Shown one piece after another: positions 50,548 through 60,100 of a stretch of DNA of 64,000 bases (the stretch's first letter is position 1; the number at the start of each line of letters is the position of its first letter). A program made the position numbers and the translations under genes. The notes under the pieces are model-generated. The model worked only from the letters and a program-made list of their open reading frames with translations. It had not been told where the DNA came from and ran no database searches. This DNA is from Spirochaetota bacterium (GTDB lineage: Bacteria > Spirochaetota > Spirochaetia > SZUA-6): positions 45,301-109,300 of the forward strand of contig JAADHF010000065.1 in assembly GCA_013151965.1 (NCBI GenBank). The letters run 5' to 3'.

Positions 50548-51447
50548 TTATGAATTCTGAATACGATTTTTCAAATCATTCTCATCGTATTTATATGTAT
50601 GAACCAGCGTATTGTCATTATTATAAACCTTAATGACAACAGAAAGTGTCATATTTTCCATAAGTTTTGCAGGGTCTTTCAGTTCATCTTTTGTTAAAGA
50701 ATTACTATTGACATAACTAAACTCAATAATAAACTTGCCGCTTTTCCCATCTCCGCCGGACACGGAAAAACCGGCTTTTAAATCTATTGCAAGGTAGTAC
50801 TTAAGTTTATCCAGGGTACTTACCGAATCAGCAACCGTAAAACTTAAATTACCGTTCCCTTTTGCCTTGAAATTAATTAAACCGTCATTAATAGTATAAG
50901 CAGAAGAATTGGAAAAATTATCTATCTTTATTTTGCCGTTAGTATTAAAGTCCCAACTGCCTTTGGTAGGTGTATCAGGATCGTCTGTTTCTGCTTTTAC
51001 TGCCAGATCGAAATTATCCACCGTAAGGGTACCGGTTTGATTTCCCTTTACACTTTCATCTGTTATCGATACTTTAAAATCCACGTTTCCGTCAGATCCA
51101 TCCCTGTCCCCGCTATAGGTAATAGTCTTTGCGGCCGCTTCTGTTTTTGACAGAATACTCCTCGCAATAATCTTTAAAGCAGGATAGCCGCTACTGATCG
51201 TTTTAGAAAAATTATTCCATTGATCATTACTCAGAATCCCCTGAAATCCGGAGGCCAGTGCATCACCCGCTGCTCCGTCTATTACATCCATGGCTGAACT
51301 TTTGTCAGCAGGCGTAGTTCCCGTATATTCTGTTAAATCCTTTGATTCTACGGAATCTGTTTTATAAAACAGAGAGTCCATAAAACTACATCCCGAAAAT
51401 ACCAACAACAACAAAATCACAGTAAATAAAACAAACACTTTTTTCAT
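50548..51447 (-). CDS. Lipoprotein of unknown function
   Basis: A 299-residue lipoprotein with lipobox VFSGC near residue 20. After a short helical region the protein is rich in Asp/Asn/Lys beta segments (FKVSITDESVKGNQTGTLTV, LKYYLAIDLKAGFSVSGGDG, LSVVIKVYNNDNTLVHTY). Family not recognised. GGAGG precedes the ATG and a strong promoter lies upstream, so it is probably well expressed in the envelope. Confidence 0.75.
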   Translation of the reverse strand: MKKVFVLFTVILLLLVFSGCSFMDSLFYKTDSVESKDLTEYTGTTPADKSSAMDVIDGAAGDALASGFQGILSNDQWNNFSKTISSGYPALKIIARSILSKTEAAAKTITYSGDRDGSDGNVDFKVSITDESVKGNQTGTLTVDNFDLAVKAETDDPDTPTKGSWDFNTNGKIKIDNFSNSSAYTINDGLINFKAKGNGNLSFTVADSVSTLDKLKYYLAIDLKAGFSVSGGDGKSGKFIIEFSYVNSNSLTKDELKDPAKLMENMTLSVVIKVYNNDNTLVHTYKYDENDLKNRIQNS

Positions 51448-51469
51448 AAAAGCCTCCTATTTTTCAATT

Positions 51470-51498
51470 ATTATGTCACATTGATTTATTAATGTCAA
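51470..51498 (-). promoter_or_regulatory. Strong promoter of the lipoprotein gene
   Basis: On the minus strand TTGACA (51498-51493), 17-base spacer, CATAAT (51475-51470). The start codon follows after a short leader containing GGAGG. Confidence 0.75.
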
Positions 51499-51691
51499 TA
51501 TATAATTAGTCAAATAATCATAATTAAAGAAATTAATTTGCTTTTAAAACAAATTAATAGACTTTTAAATGTAAACAGAGAAGAAAATTAACAGTGTTTC
51601 TATGATAATTTAAGGCAGTATTTTTAATTTCATCCGGCAGGCCGGTTTAGTTCCGATTCCATAACAAAATCCGCTTTTATACCTATATTTA

Positions 51692-52639
51692 TCAGTAGCC
51701 GGCGTCTTTGATATTCGAAGATATATAATTCGCAGAATTAAAGAGCAGTTTTTTCTCCTCTTCAGTCAGATTAATATTCAGAACTCTCTCCGCTCCCCCG
51801 CTTCCTATAATTACCGGCAGGCTGAAAGCGGTTTTTTTAATGCCCATAAAATTTTCCTGCACGGTAGAAACAGGAAGAATTCTCTTTTCATCTTTAACAA
51901 TAGCATTAATAATCACCGAAACAGATTGGGCGATGGCATAGTATGTGGAACCCTTTGCCTTTATAATTTGATACGCAGCTCTGTGGACGTAATCGGAAGC
52001 GCTATCCACTATACCTTTAATATTACAGCCTTTTCCGCATAACGGGCAGTAATCCGCAAGCCGAATTCCGCCTATCGTTATTAACGACCATGCCGGAAAT
52101 GACGTATCTCCGTGCTCTCCTAAAACATACCCGTGAATACTTATAGGGCTTATCCCGCATGTTCCGGACAGATAGTTCTTTAAACGCGAAGAATCCAGAA
52201 CCGTTCCCGATCCTATCACTTTCGATTTATCATAGCCGCTCTGCTTCCATGCGGCAAAGGTTAAAACGTCCACAGGGTTTGTAATAATCAGCAGGACTCC
52301 AGTAAAATCCGTGTTCTGTATGGATTGGACTATTTCGGATACAATTCCCGTGTTTCGCGAAAGAAGTTCGACACGAGTCTCCCCGGGCATCTGTTTAGCC
52401 CCTGCGGTTATGACAACAACCTCCGAATCGGAACATGCTTCGTAACCGGCGCTGTATATTTTCCGGCTTCCTCCCAGGGACGTACCATGCAGAATATCCG
52501 TTATTTCGGCTTCCGCCTTTTCCTTATTATGATCTATTAAAACGATTTCTCCGGCATTCCCCATAATAGACAGGTTATATGCAAGGGTTGCTCCCACGGA
52601 GCCCGCTCCGATTATGGTAACCTTTCCTTTTTTCAGCAT
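51692..52639 (-). CDS. ldh: L-lactate dehydrogenase
   Basis: A 315-residue NAD-dependent dehydrogenase interconverting pyruvate and lactate. NAD motif VTIIGAGSVGATLAYNL; the substrate loop GAKQMPGETR has Gln at the position that favours pyruvate over oxaloacetate; NPVDVL, the Arg in DSSRLKNYL, and catalytic His in GEHGDTSFPAW. These favour LDH over malate dehydrogenase. ATG 52639 is chosen for its GGGGG ribosome-binding site and the consensus promoter just upstream; the open frame beyond it crosses that promoter. Confidence 0.93.
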   Translation of the reverse strand: MLKKGKVTIIGAGSVGATLAYNLSIMGNAGEIVLIDHNKEKAEAEITDILHGTSLGGSRKIYSAGYEACSDSEVVVITAGAKQMPGETRVELLSRNTGIVSEIVQSIQNTDFTGVLLIITNPVDVLTFAAWKQSGYDKSKVIGSGTVLDSSRLKNYLSGTCGISPISIHGYVLGEHGDTSFPAWSLITIGGIRLADYCPLCGKGCNIKGIVDSASDYVHRAAYQIIKAKGSTYYAIAQSVSVIINAIVKDEKRILPVSTVQENFMGIKKTAFSLPVIIGSGGAERVLNINLTEEEKKLLFNSANYISSNIKDAGY

Positions 52640-52678
52640 ATATCCCCCTATAACTGCAAACGGCTTTTCTCTCCGACC

Positions 52679-52707
52679 AGTATAGATATCTAAATTCTCA
52701 TTGTCAA
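52679..52707 (-). promoter_or_regulatory. Strong promoter of ldh
   Basis: On the minus strand TTGACA (52707-52702), 17-base spacer, TATACT (52684-52679), giving a leader of about 33 bases. Confidence 0.82.
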
Positions 52708-52716
52708 GAAAACCAT

Positions 52717-52745
52717 ACAAACCGAAAGGATCACCAACGGTTTGT
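52717..52745. promoter_or_regulatory. Inverted repeat between ldh and the UroD-family gene
   Basis: ACAAACCG (52717-52724) and CGGTTTGT (52738-52745) form a perfect 8-bp inverted repeat with a 13-base centre, ten bases upstream of the ldh -35 and 12 bases upstream of the -35-like TTTAAA of the divergent gene. Candidate operator for either. Confidence 0.45.
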
Positions 52746-52756
52746 CATATAAGGGC

Positions 52757-52785
52757 TTTAAAGAATATCTGTTCCCATATATAAT
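52757..52785 (+). promoter_or_regulatory. Promoter of the UroD-family gene
   Basis: TTTAAA (52757-52762), 17-base spacer, consensus TATAAT (52780-52785), about 60 bases before the ATG. Confidence 0.52.
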
Positions 52786-52845
52786 AAAAGACAGTTGCTG
52801 TATCGGAATATTTAAGGCAAAAAGAGCAACTGCAAGAGGGTTAAT

Positions 52846-54012
52846 ATGAACGGCAGGGAGCGGATAAAATCAGCTATGTCGCATAAGGAAGCGGACAGGG
52901 TTCCTCTTTTCTGCCAGCTCTCCCTGGGACATTACATGATAAACACACCCTTCGAACCCTATAAGGTATGGTTCTCGCCGCAAACCTTCGGAGATTCCCT
53001 GTTGATGCTTGCAGAACGGTATAATTTCGACGGCATACTGGTAAACCTTCCCGGAAGGCAGAGAGACTGGGAAAGCCACATTATAAAAAAAGAGCGCAAA
53101 GGCATGAGGACAACATTATACTGGGATGACGGCTCTTACAGTGTCTGCCCGGATAATGATAATGTCCACACATTTTCCGGCAAAAAACTGCCGCAAATCG
53201 GAGAAGTGGATCCTGATCAACTATTCTATATTGAGCCTCATGATATAACAGGTATAAATTACCCGTACTGCTACGGTTTCAGCAGGGTCCACGGTCCTCA
53301 TGACAAAGATTTCTTTCCGGACTATATCCTCGATACGCTTAAATATGTAGTAAAGACAGCCGGCGGTAAATATCATATATCATCCGAAGTTTTTTCGCCC
53401 TTTACACAGCTTATGGAGCTTTTTAACTACTCAAATGCTCTGATCGCTCTGCTGGACAATCCGGAAAAATGCGGGAGGATACTGGAGAACCTTTCCGAAG
53501 GGACATCACAGCTTGCACTTCTGCAGGCTTCGACCGGTGTGGATGCCGTTCTTGTTTCCTCTGCTTTTGCAGGAGGGGGATTTATATCGGGAGACTTTTA
53601 CAAACGTTTTGTTCTTCCATACGAAAAGAATATTGTAAACCATATCCACAAGGAAACGGATCTTCCGGTCTATGTGCACACATGCGGTGCTATCGGAGAC
53701 AGAATAGATCTTATGGCAGAAGCGGGGTACGACGGGATCGATACGATGGATCCTCCTCCTCTGGGAAACACCGAAATAGGAGATGTAAAGCGCAGGTTCG
53801 GCGATAAGATATTCTTAAAAGGCAATCTTGATCCGGTGAATGTTCTTCTTAAGGGAACAAAAGAGCAGGTATACAAGAAAGCCGTGCGGCTTATAGAAGA
53901 AGCCGGAGGGGGAGGCGGGTACATTCTCTCCACGGCATGTTCCGCAGCACCGGAAGCCCCGCCGGAAAATATTAAACAGCTCTACAGAGCTGCTGTTGAC
54001 AATCCGTATTGA
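52846..54012 (+). CDS. UroD-family protein, zinc methyltransferase-like
   Basis: A 388-residue uroporphyrinogen-decarboxylase-fold protein. The start MNGRERIKSAMSHKEADRVP is typical of the MtaA/CmuA-like branch. Candidate zinc ligands are in PVYVHTCGAIGDRID and YILSTACSAAPEAPP, as in corrinoid-dependent methyltransferases; true UroD lacks this His-x-Cys...Cys set. DPPPLGNTEIGDVKRRFGD and LKGNLDP are family segments. No corrinoid protein is adjacent, so the methyl donor is unknown. GAGGG precedes the ATG. Its stop codon lies in a short tandem repeat. Confidence 0.85.
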   Translation: MNGRERIKSAMSHKEADRVPLFCQLSLGHYMINTPFEPYKVWFSPQTFGDSLLMLAERYNFDGILVNLPGRQRDWESHIIKKERKGMRTTLYWDDGSYSVCPDNDNVHTFSGKKLPQIGEVDPDQLFYIEPHDITGINYPYCYGFSRVHGPHDKDFFPDYILDTLKYVVKTAGGKYHISSEVFSPFTQLMELFNYSNALIALLDNPEKCGRILENLSEGTSQLALLQASTGVDAVLVSSAFAGGGFISGDFYKRFVLPYEKNIVNHIHKETDLPVYVHTCGAIGDRIDLMAEAGYDGIDTMDPPPLGNTEIGDVKRRFGDKIFLKGNLDPVNVLLKGTKEQVYKKAVRLIEEAGGGGGYILSTACSAAPEAPPENIKQLYRAAVDNPY

Positions 54013-54035
54013 TTAGTATTGATTAGTATTGATTA
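54006..54035. repeat. Three perfect 10-bp tandem repeats
   Basis: GTATTGATTA is repeated exactly three times; the stop codon of the UroD-family gene lies inside the first copy. Probably replication slippage. Confidence 0.9.
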
Positions 54036-54078
54036 AAAAATCCGGCTGCAGATATCGCGGCCGGGTAAGGAGCTATTA

Positions 54079-55074
54079 ATGGAAACAGATCAAATGGAAA
54101 GAAAAATTAAAAACATATGCATCGCAGGCGCAGGAGGAATCGGCGGATTCTTTGCAGTAAAGCTTTTAAAAACAGAAAAGTACAATGTATCAATAATAGC
54201 CCGCGGCAGGCACCTTGATGCGGTAAAAAAACACGGATTAATATTAGAAACAGCGGACGGACATACGATTACCGGGAAGCCGCATCTTGCAACGAATTCT
54301 TTCGATGATATCCCGCTGCCCGATTTAACTCTTATTACTGTAAAAGGTTATGATCTCGATGAAGTCTCACAAAAACTTGTGCAAAGAATCAATGTCTTTG
54401 CAGAAGATGAGCACACCAATCTACAGGAAAAGCAGGCACCTGCCAAAAATATCATTCTGCCGCTTCTTAACGGCGTCGATATCTATGAACGTGTCAAGAA
54501 CTATGCAGCTAACCGGATAGTGCTTCCCGGATGCGTCTATATAGGCTCTCATATAGAAAAGCCGGGGGTTATAGCCCAGACAGGAGGCACAGGGCTAATT
54601 ATCTTCGGAAATGATCCTGAGTATTCGGATTTTAACCCCAAAAATATATTCGAAGTATTCGATGATGCCGGCATAAATTACAGATGGGAGGAAAACCCGT
54701 TCCCTGCTATATGGGAAAAATACATATTTATAGCATCCTTCGCTCTTGTTTCCGCATATTCCGGCAAAACATTCGGAGAAATTCGCAAAGACAGTACTCT
54801 TAACAACCTCACAAAACGGATAGCGGAAGAAATTACCGAAATAGCAGAGGCACGGAATATTTCTCTTCCGCAGAATATCGTAAACGAAACCTTAAAAAAA
54901 GCAGACCTGTTTCCCCCTGATACAAAAACATCATACCAGAGAGACGTGGAAATACCCGGCAAACCAAACGAGGGGGAACTTTTCGGGGGGACGATAATAA
55001 GACTCGGTAAAAAACACGGCATAAAAACATCTGTAACGGAATCCGTATATAGGGAAATACAGAAAAACGTATAA
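54079..55074 (+). CDS. Ketopantoate reductase-like protein (PanE/ApbA family)
   Basis: A 331-residue NADPH-dependent reductase. The cofactor motif is ICIAGAGGIGGFFAVKLL; LLNGVDIYERV and GCVYIGSHIEKPG are family segments; the catalytic Lys is in IWEKYIFIASFALVSA, and SYQRDVEIPGKPNEGELFGG resembles the C-terminal substrate region. No other pantothenate gene is nearby, so the substrate could be another 2-oxoacid. AGGAG precedes the ATG. It lies 66 bases after the UroD-family gene and is probably cotranscribed with it. Confidence 0.87.
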   Translation: METDQMERKIKNICIAGAGGIGGFFAVKLLKTEKYNVSIIARGRHLDAVKKHGLILETADGHTITGKPHLATNSFDDIPLPDLTLITVKGYDLDEVSQKLVQRINVFAEDEHTNLQEKQAPAKNIILPLLNGVDIYERVKNYAANRIVLPGCVYIGSHIEKPGVIAQTGGTGLIIFGNDPEYSDFNPKNIFEVFDDAGINYRWEENPFPAIWEKYIFIASFALVSAYSGKTFGEIRKDSTLNNLTKRIAEEITEIAEARNISLPQNIVNETLKKADLFPPDTKTSYQRDVEIPGKPNEGELFGGTIIRLGKKHGIKTSVTESVYREIQKNV

Positions 55075-55090
55075 AAGTAACAACAGGTAC

Positions 55091-55119
55091 TTTACAAGAA
55101 TTTTTTTCTCTGCTATTGT
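55091..55119 (+). promoter_or_regulatory. Possible promoter of rpmB
   Basis: TTTACA (55091-55096) and TATTGT (55114-55119) are 17 bases apart, about 55 bases upstream of the start codon. Confidence 0.4.
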
Positions 55120-55174
55120 CTATAAACCAATTTTTTTGTACATTAAGCAGAAATCATAATAGAGGTGAAAAACG

Positions 55175-55363
55175 ATGTCCCGTAAATGCGAGATTTGTGG
55201 AAAATCGACTGTCACAGGAAATAACGTAAGTCATGCACATAATAAAACGAGAAGAGTCTGGAAACCCAATCTTGTAAAGGTGCGGACAATAATAAAGGGC
55301 TCTAAAAAGACGATTAAAATATGTACAAGATGTTTAAAAAGCGATAAAGTCGTAAAGCTGTAA
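55175..55363 (+). CDS. rpmB: 50S ribosomal protein L28
   Basis: A 62-residue L28 of the zinc-binding (C+) form: KCEICGKST near the N-terminus, the conserved [15 protein letters not shown], and [10 protein letters not shown] near the C-terminus. GAGGTG precedes the ATG. It stands alone, not with rpmG. Confidence 0.97.
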   Translation: MSRKCEICGKSTVTGNNVSHAHNKTRRVWKPNLVKVRTIIKGSKKTIKICTRCLKSDKVVKL

Positions 55364-55396
55364 AATTATAGATAACCGGTAAGGCCTTAATACTCT

Positions 55397-57064
55397 TTAG
55401 AGAATGTTTATCCTGCCGTAAAAATCATTAAAAATTGTTTTATACTTTTCACGGTACCATTTTAGTACTTCGGGAAGTCTATTGATTATATCACCCGCGG
55501 TCAGTCCGTCTTCGCCGGTCTCTAAAGCTGCCGTATCTCCGGCGGCTCCGTGCAGAAAAACACCTGCTTTAACAGCCTCGCCTGCAGACAGTCCCAGTCC
55601 GTAAGCGGCGGCGATCGTTCCTGTAAGAACATCCCCCGAACCTGCAGATGCCATCCCGGAATTCCCGCTTAAGTTGATGTAAATTCTGCCGTCCGGATAT
55701 CCGATTAAAGAATGCGCTCCCTTTAAAACGGCGTATACTCCGTATTTCATACAGAACTCACGCAGCACCTCCAAACGGTTTTCAGTAATCCCGGAAACAG
55801 GGATCCCTGTAAGCCGCGCCATTTCTCCGGTATGGGGGGTAAGAATAGTATCCGCTTTTCTCTTTTTAAGGATATCCGCATCTCCGGCAACAGATGTTAA
55901 GCCGTCTCCATCGATAATAACGGGCTTGTTTATTTCCTCTGTAAGACTCCGCACAAGCTTTACCGTTTCGCTGTGAAGTGATAATCCCGGTCCGATAATA
56001 ACGATATCCGCTTTTTCCGACAATTCCAAAAGTATATCATGATTGCCCCGGGCTATACTCCCTTTTTCCGTCTCTTCCATGGGAGAGAAAACAATCTCCG
56101 GCCCCTTCTCCGCAATAAAGGGAGTAACGGAAACAGGCGCCGCAAGCCGTGCATAACCGCCGCCGGCTTTCAGAAACGAGTATGCACTGAAAAACGGCGC
56201 ACCATAGTAATTTTTGGCTCCGGCGATAATTAATGCATTCCCGAAATCACCCTTGTGTCCGTCCTTTCTTCTCGGAGGAATTTCCGATGGGATATTAACT
56301 TCCGTTTTGAGTGATTCATCCCTGTAAATTGCAGGCGGAAACGAAATATGACTTACATAAAGTTTTCCCCCGTAACCGAAGCCGGGATATAAAAGATTTC
56401 CAGTTTTCGGAAGCCCGAAGGTAACCGTACAATCCGCATTTACGGCATCTCCCATGATCATACCGGTATCTCCATTAATTCCGGAGGGTATATCTATGCT
56501 TACAACATACTTTTTACTGTCGTTTATAAGATCTATAATAGTTTTATATATACCACCTACTCTTCTCGAAAGCCCCGTCCCGAATATCCCGTCTATAATA
56601 ACATCAGCATGTACTATAAAGTCTTTAATCATTTCCACGGAAACTGCCCTGACAGGGTTATCGGTTTTACTTTTATCAGCCCTGCCTTCATCGACTTTGC
56701 CTGTATCATCAGAAGTTATCAGCGCTGTTATTTCCGCATCATAACGAATAAGAATATCTAAATTATTCCGGGCAGCCCCCCTGATTTTACCTGCATCACC
56801 TGTTATACATACTTTTACATTTCCGCCCATGGAACATAACTTCCGTGCAGCTACAAAACCGTCACCGCCGTTATTGCCTGTTCCGGAAAAAATCAGAAAA
56901 TTCCTGCCCCTTATCCCGGATTCCTGCAGTTCCTTAAGAATTGCATAATAAACTGCATTACCTGCATTTTCCATCAGGATGATTTCAGGTACGGCATACT
57001 CCTCCACTGCCCTTCTGTCGCAGTCCCGCATCTGTTCTACCGTTGCTGCCTTTAGAATGTTCAT
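55397..57064 (-). CDS. nnr: Bifunctional NAD(P)H-hydrate epimerase / ADP-dependent dehydratase
   Basis: A 555-residue repair enzyme for hydrated NAD(P)H. The N-terminal epimerase domain (about 1-225) shows LMENAGNAVYYAIL and SGTGNNGGDGFVAAR. The C-terminal dehydratase domain (about 250-530) shows IIGPGLSL, ILTPHTGEMARLTG and GSGDVLTGTIAAAYG. GGAG precedes the ATG. It lies 49 bases downstream of the flavoprotein/iron-sulfur complex genes, a setting where damaged NAD(P)H would be expected. Confidence 0.95.
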   Translation of the reverse strand: MNILKAATVEQMRDCDRRAVEEYAVPEIILMENAGNAVYYAILKELQESGIRGRNFLIFSGTGNNGGDGFVAARKLCSMGGNVKVCITGDAGKIRGAARNNLDILIRYDAEITALITSDDTGKVDEGRADKSKTDNPVRAVSVEMIKDFIVHADVIIDGIFGTGLSRRVGGIYKTIIDLINDSKKYVVSIDIPSGINGDTGMIMGDAVNADCTVTFGLPKTGNLLYPGFGYGGKLYVSHISFPPAIYRDESLKTEVNIPSEIPPRRKDGHKGDFGNALIIAGAKNYYGAPFFSAYSFLKAGGGYARLAAPVSVTPFIAEKGPEIVFSPMEETEKGSIARGNHDILLELSEKADIVIIGPGLSLHSETVKLVRSLTEEINKPVIIDGDGLTSVAGDADILKKRKADTILTPHTGEMARLTGIPVSGITENRLEVLREFCMKYGVYAVLKGAHSLIGYPDGRIYINLSGNSGMASAGSGDVLTGTIAAAYGLGLSAGEAVKAGVFLHGAAGDTAALETGEDGLTAGDIINRLPEVLKWYREKYKTIFNDFYGRINIL

Positions 57065-57113
57065 AATACAAACTCCGTAATATACAGGTATTAACAGGTA
57101 CTACCGCTTGCCG

Positions 57114-60100
57114 CTAGAAAAGAACAACCGCATCGATCTCATTCTTATCGAGCCTGCCGGCGGAAACATGTTTTACGCCTGCGCCTTTGCCGCTGTTTCT
57201 GCCGGAAGGTTCAAAGGTGCCGTTAATCCAGAAAGCATTCTTAAGAGGTATTAAAAGATGCTTCCCATCCCATTTCCGCCCCCACACAACTTTTTTTACA
57301 TCGCTGTCTTCGGTAGCCGCACCGTCAGGGGTTTTTTTGCCGTTCGGGTTATCTATGCAAGAACCGTCATCCCCGACAATTAGCTCGAGATCGGGCGGTA
57401 TTCCCGGTCCGGCTTTTTTCCCCGGTTCCCCGGCAGAAGCCCCGGCAGAAACTTCAGCTGAAACCTCAACCGGAACATCGGAATTATTCCCGTATATTTT
57501 CCTTAGAAGGTAAGAGGCATTTCTAGAATTCCAGAAAAGTGTAACCCTTGTCCTGCCTCTGTCATAAGCACTGCTCAGCCGGGTTATTATATCACTTTCC
57601 GCCGCTTTTCCGTAAGCAGAAGATATATCCTCCGGATTAACTATTATATCCACAGTCCCCAGGGCCTCCGCATCCTTTAAAGCCGCCCCAAATTCCGATA
57701 TACCGGGATAAACCCTGGAAGCGGCCCTTTTGGCGGACTCACTGTCCGATCCGGCTATCCACAGGTCAAAAACACCCTCTTTTTTCATCCTGTAGCATTC
57801 TGTAAAGACTACGTTATTGGCTCCTTCGATATCACCTGCAAGAATAACAGTACGCGCGTGGTTCCCGGTAAAAAAGCCCGCTTCGGATTCGGTTTTCTTA
57901 AGAAGGTCAAGCCACCCGGAATCCACACCGGCAATATCACGCGGAATCACCCTTATTCCGCGCTCCTGCGCCTTATCCGCAAATGCATCTATAACCTCTA
58001 TTGCTAGGTACGATGATATCTCCATTACAGGATTTTTACTCTTTAACAGGTACTCCTTCACTTTTAAGCCGGCAGGAGAAAACCCGATACCGCTTCCGTT
58101 TACATCTATTGGTTTTTCGGGCACCGGAATATTTAAAAACGATTGTTCGAACCTTCCCTTTTTACACAGTTTCCCACTGTTTACAGCCTTATTTCTATCC
58201 GTTATCCTGGTAAGGAGAGACCCGTGATACCTGTACTCCACGGAACACCCTACGGAACACCGGGAACAGTATCCTTCCTCCGCCCGCTCCTTAAGCGGAA
58301 TTGTTTTTCCTATTGCTATACCATCTTTAACACCCATCTGTACCTTTTCCGTTAATGCCCCGACCGGACACGCGGAAACGCACTGGCCGCAGCTTATACA
58401 GGTCTGCTCCTCTCCGAAAGGCACATCGAAGGATGGAACAACAAGAGACGAAAATCCTCTGTACATGTAGCCGAGCGCACCGATTCCCTGTACTTCCAGG
58501 CATATGCGTATACATCTTGCACACAGGATGCATTTAGACGGCTCCCTTGCAATAAAGGGGTGGCTTGTATCTACCGGATGTTTCTTTACCTCACCTAAAA
58601 ACCGTGCGGCAACCGCATTGTACTCCAGGGCATACTCTTTTAACTTACACTCATACAGATCCTGACAGCCGCATTCAAGACACCTCTCCGCCTCCTTAAC
58701 AGCCTGTTCTTCTGTAAACCCCAGTTCTATCTCTTTAAAGGAGTACTTCCGTTCTTCAGGAGAAAGGGTCTTCATCTTTTCTCTCAGGATCCTTTTTTCA
58801 TCTTTAAAATCACCGGAGACAACCGGCAGAAGGTCGTCTTTTTTACTCAAGAATTCAGTTTGATACTCCGGTGTTTTGCCCTCGAAGTACTGCAGGACGG
58901 ATCTTGCAGCATACTTGCCCCCTGCAATCGCACGTATTGCAATACCGGGTCCGGTTAAAAGATCTCCTGCTGCAAAAATTCCCTCTACCGCCGTTGCACC
59001 CGTATATTCATCCCCTGTAAGGTAGCTCCTTTTATCCAAAAGTTCTTCCATGCCTTCTAAGGGAAGGCTGTCTGCATACTGTCCTATGGCGGAAATAACG
59101 GTATCTGCGGCCACTTTAAAATTAGAGCCCTCTACCGGCACCGGTCGCCTTCTACCCGAAGCATCCTGTTCCCCCAATTTCATTTTTATAAGTTCAATGG
59201 ATTTAAGCGAATCCCCGTCCGCCTCTACAGCGGCAGGAGCAACGAGGTACCGTACATCGACACCCTCTGCTATCGCATCGTCTATTTCCGTATGATGAGC
59301 AGGCATTTCATTACGGGTCCGCCTGTAAAATATGGAAACCTCCTCCGCACCAAGCCTCAGAGAAGTCCTTGCTGCATCGATTGCCGTATTTCCTCCTCCT
59401 ATTACAGCAACTCTTTTCCCTATCTTTACATCCCTGCCCATTGCAATGTCCCGGAGAAACTCTATTCCCGATAGAACATCCCTGTGGTTTTCTCCGGGAA
59501 CACGCAGATTCCTGCTCTTCCATGCGCCTATGGCGAGAATAACCGCATCATAATCCTTTTTTAAATCCGAAAGCTCCATGTCTCGTCCCAGCCGCATATT
59601 TGTCTTTAGCTCGACTCCCAGGCGCAGTATCGTATTAATCTCAAGGTCCAGAACATCCTGGGGCATCCTGTAATCGGGAATTCCATAACGGAGCATGCCC
59701 CCTGCCTTTTCCATCCCCTCAAATACCGTAACATCGATACCTGCCTGAACAAGGTAATAAGCAGCGCTTAATCCCGCAGGCCCGCCTCCGACAATGGCAG
59801 CACGTCTGCCAGTTTTCGGCGCCAGAGGGGGATCGTAACTCCTGCCGGAGAACAGATCCAGATCCGCTGTATACCGCTTTAACCAGTCGATCGCAACCGG
59901 TTCATCCACAAGGTTTCTTCTGCATGCATCTTCGCACGGCCTGGGACAGACCCTTCCGCAGACAGAGGGAAAAGGATTATCCTTTTTGATCAGCCTAAGT
60001 GCCTCTGCATATTTTCTGTCCGCAATTAAACCCACATACCCCTGAATATCGATACCGGAGGGACACGCAAGGGTGCACGGAGCTTTGCAGTCACCGTAAT

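Noticed and set aside
51692..52639. Malate dehydrogenase
   Set aside because: The substrate loop has Gln in GAKQMPGETR, which indicates lactate dehydrogenase.
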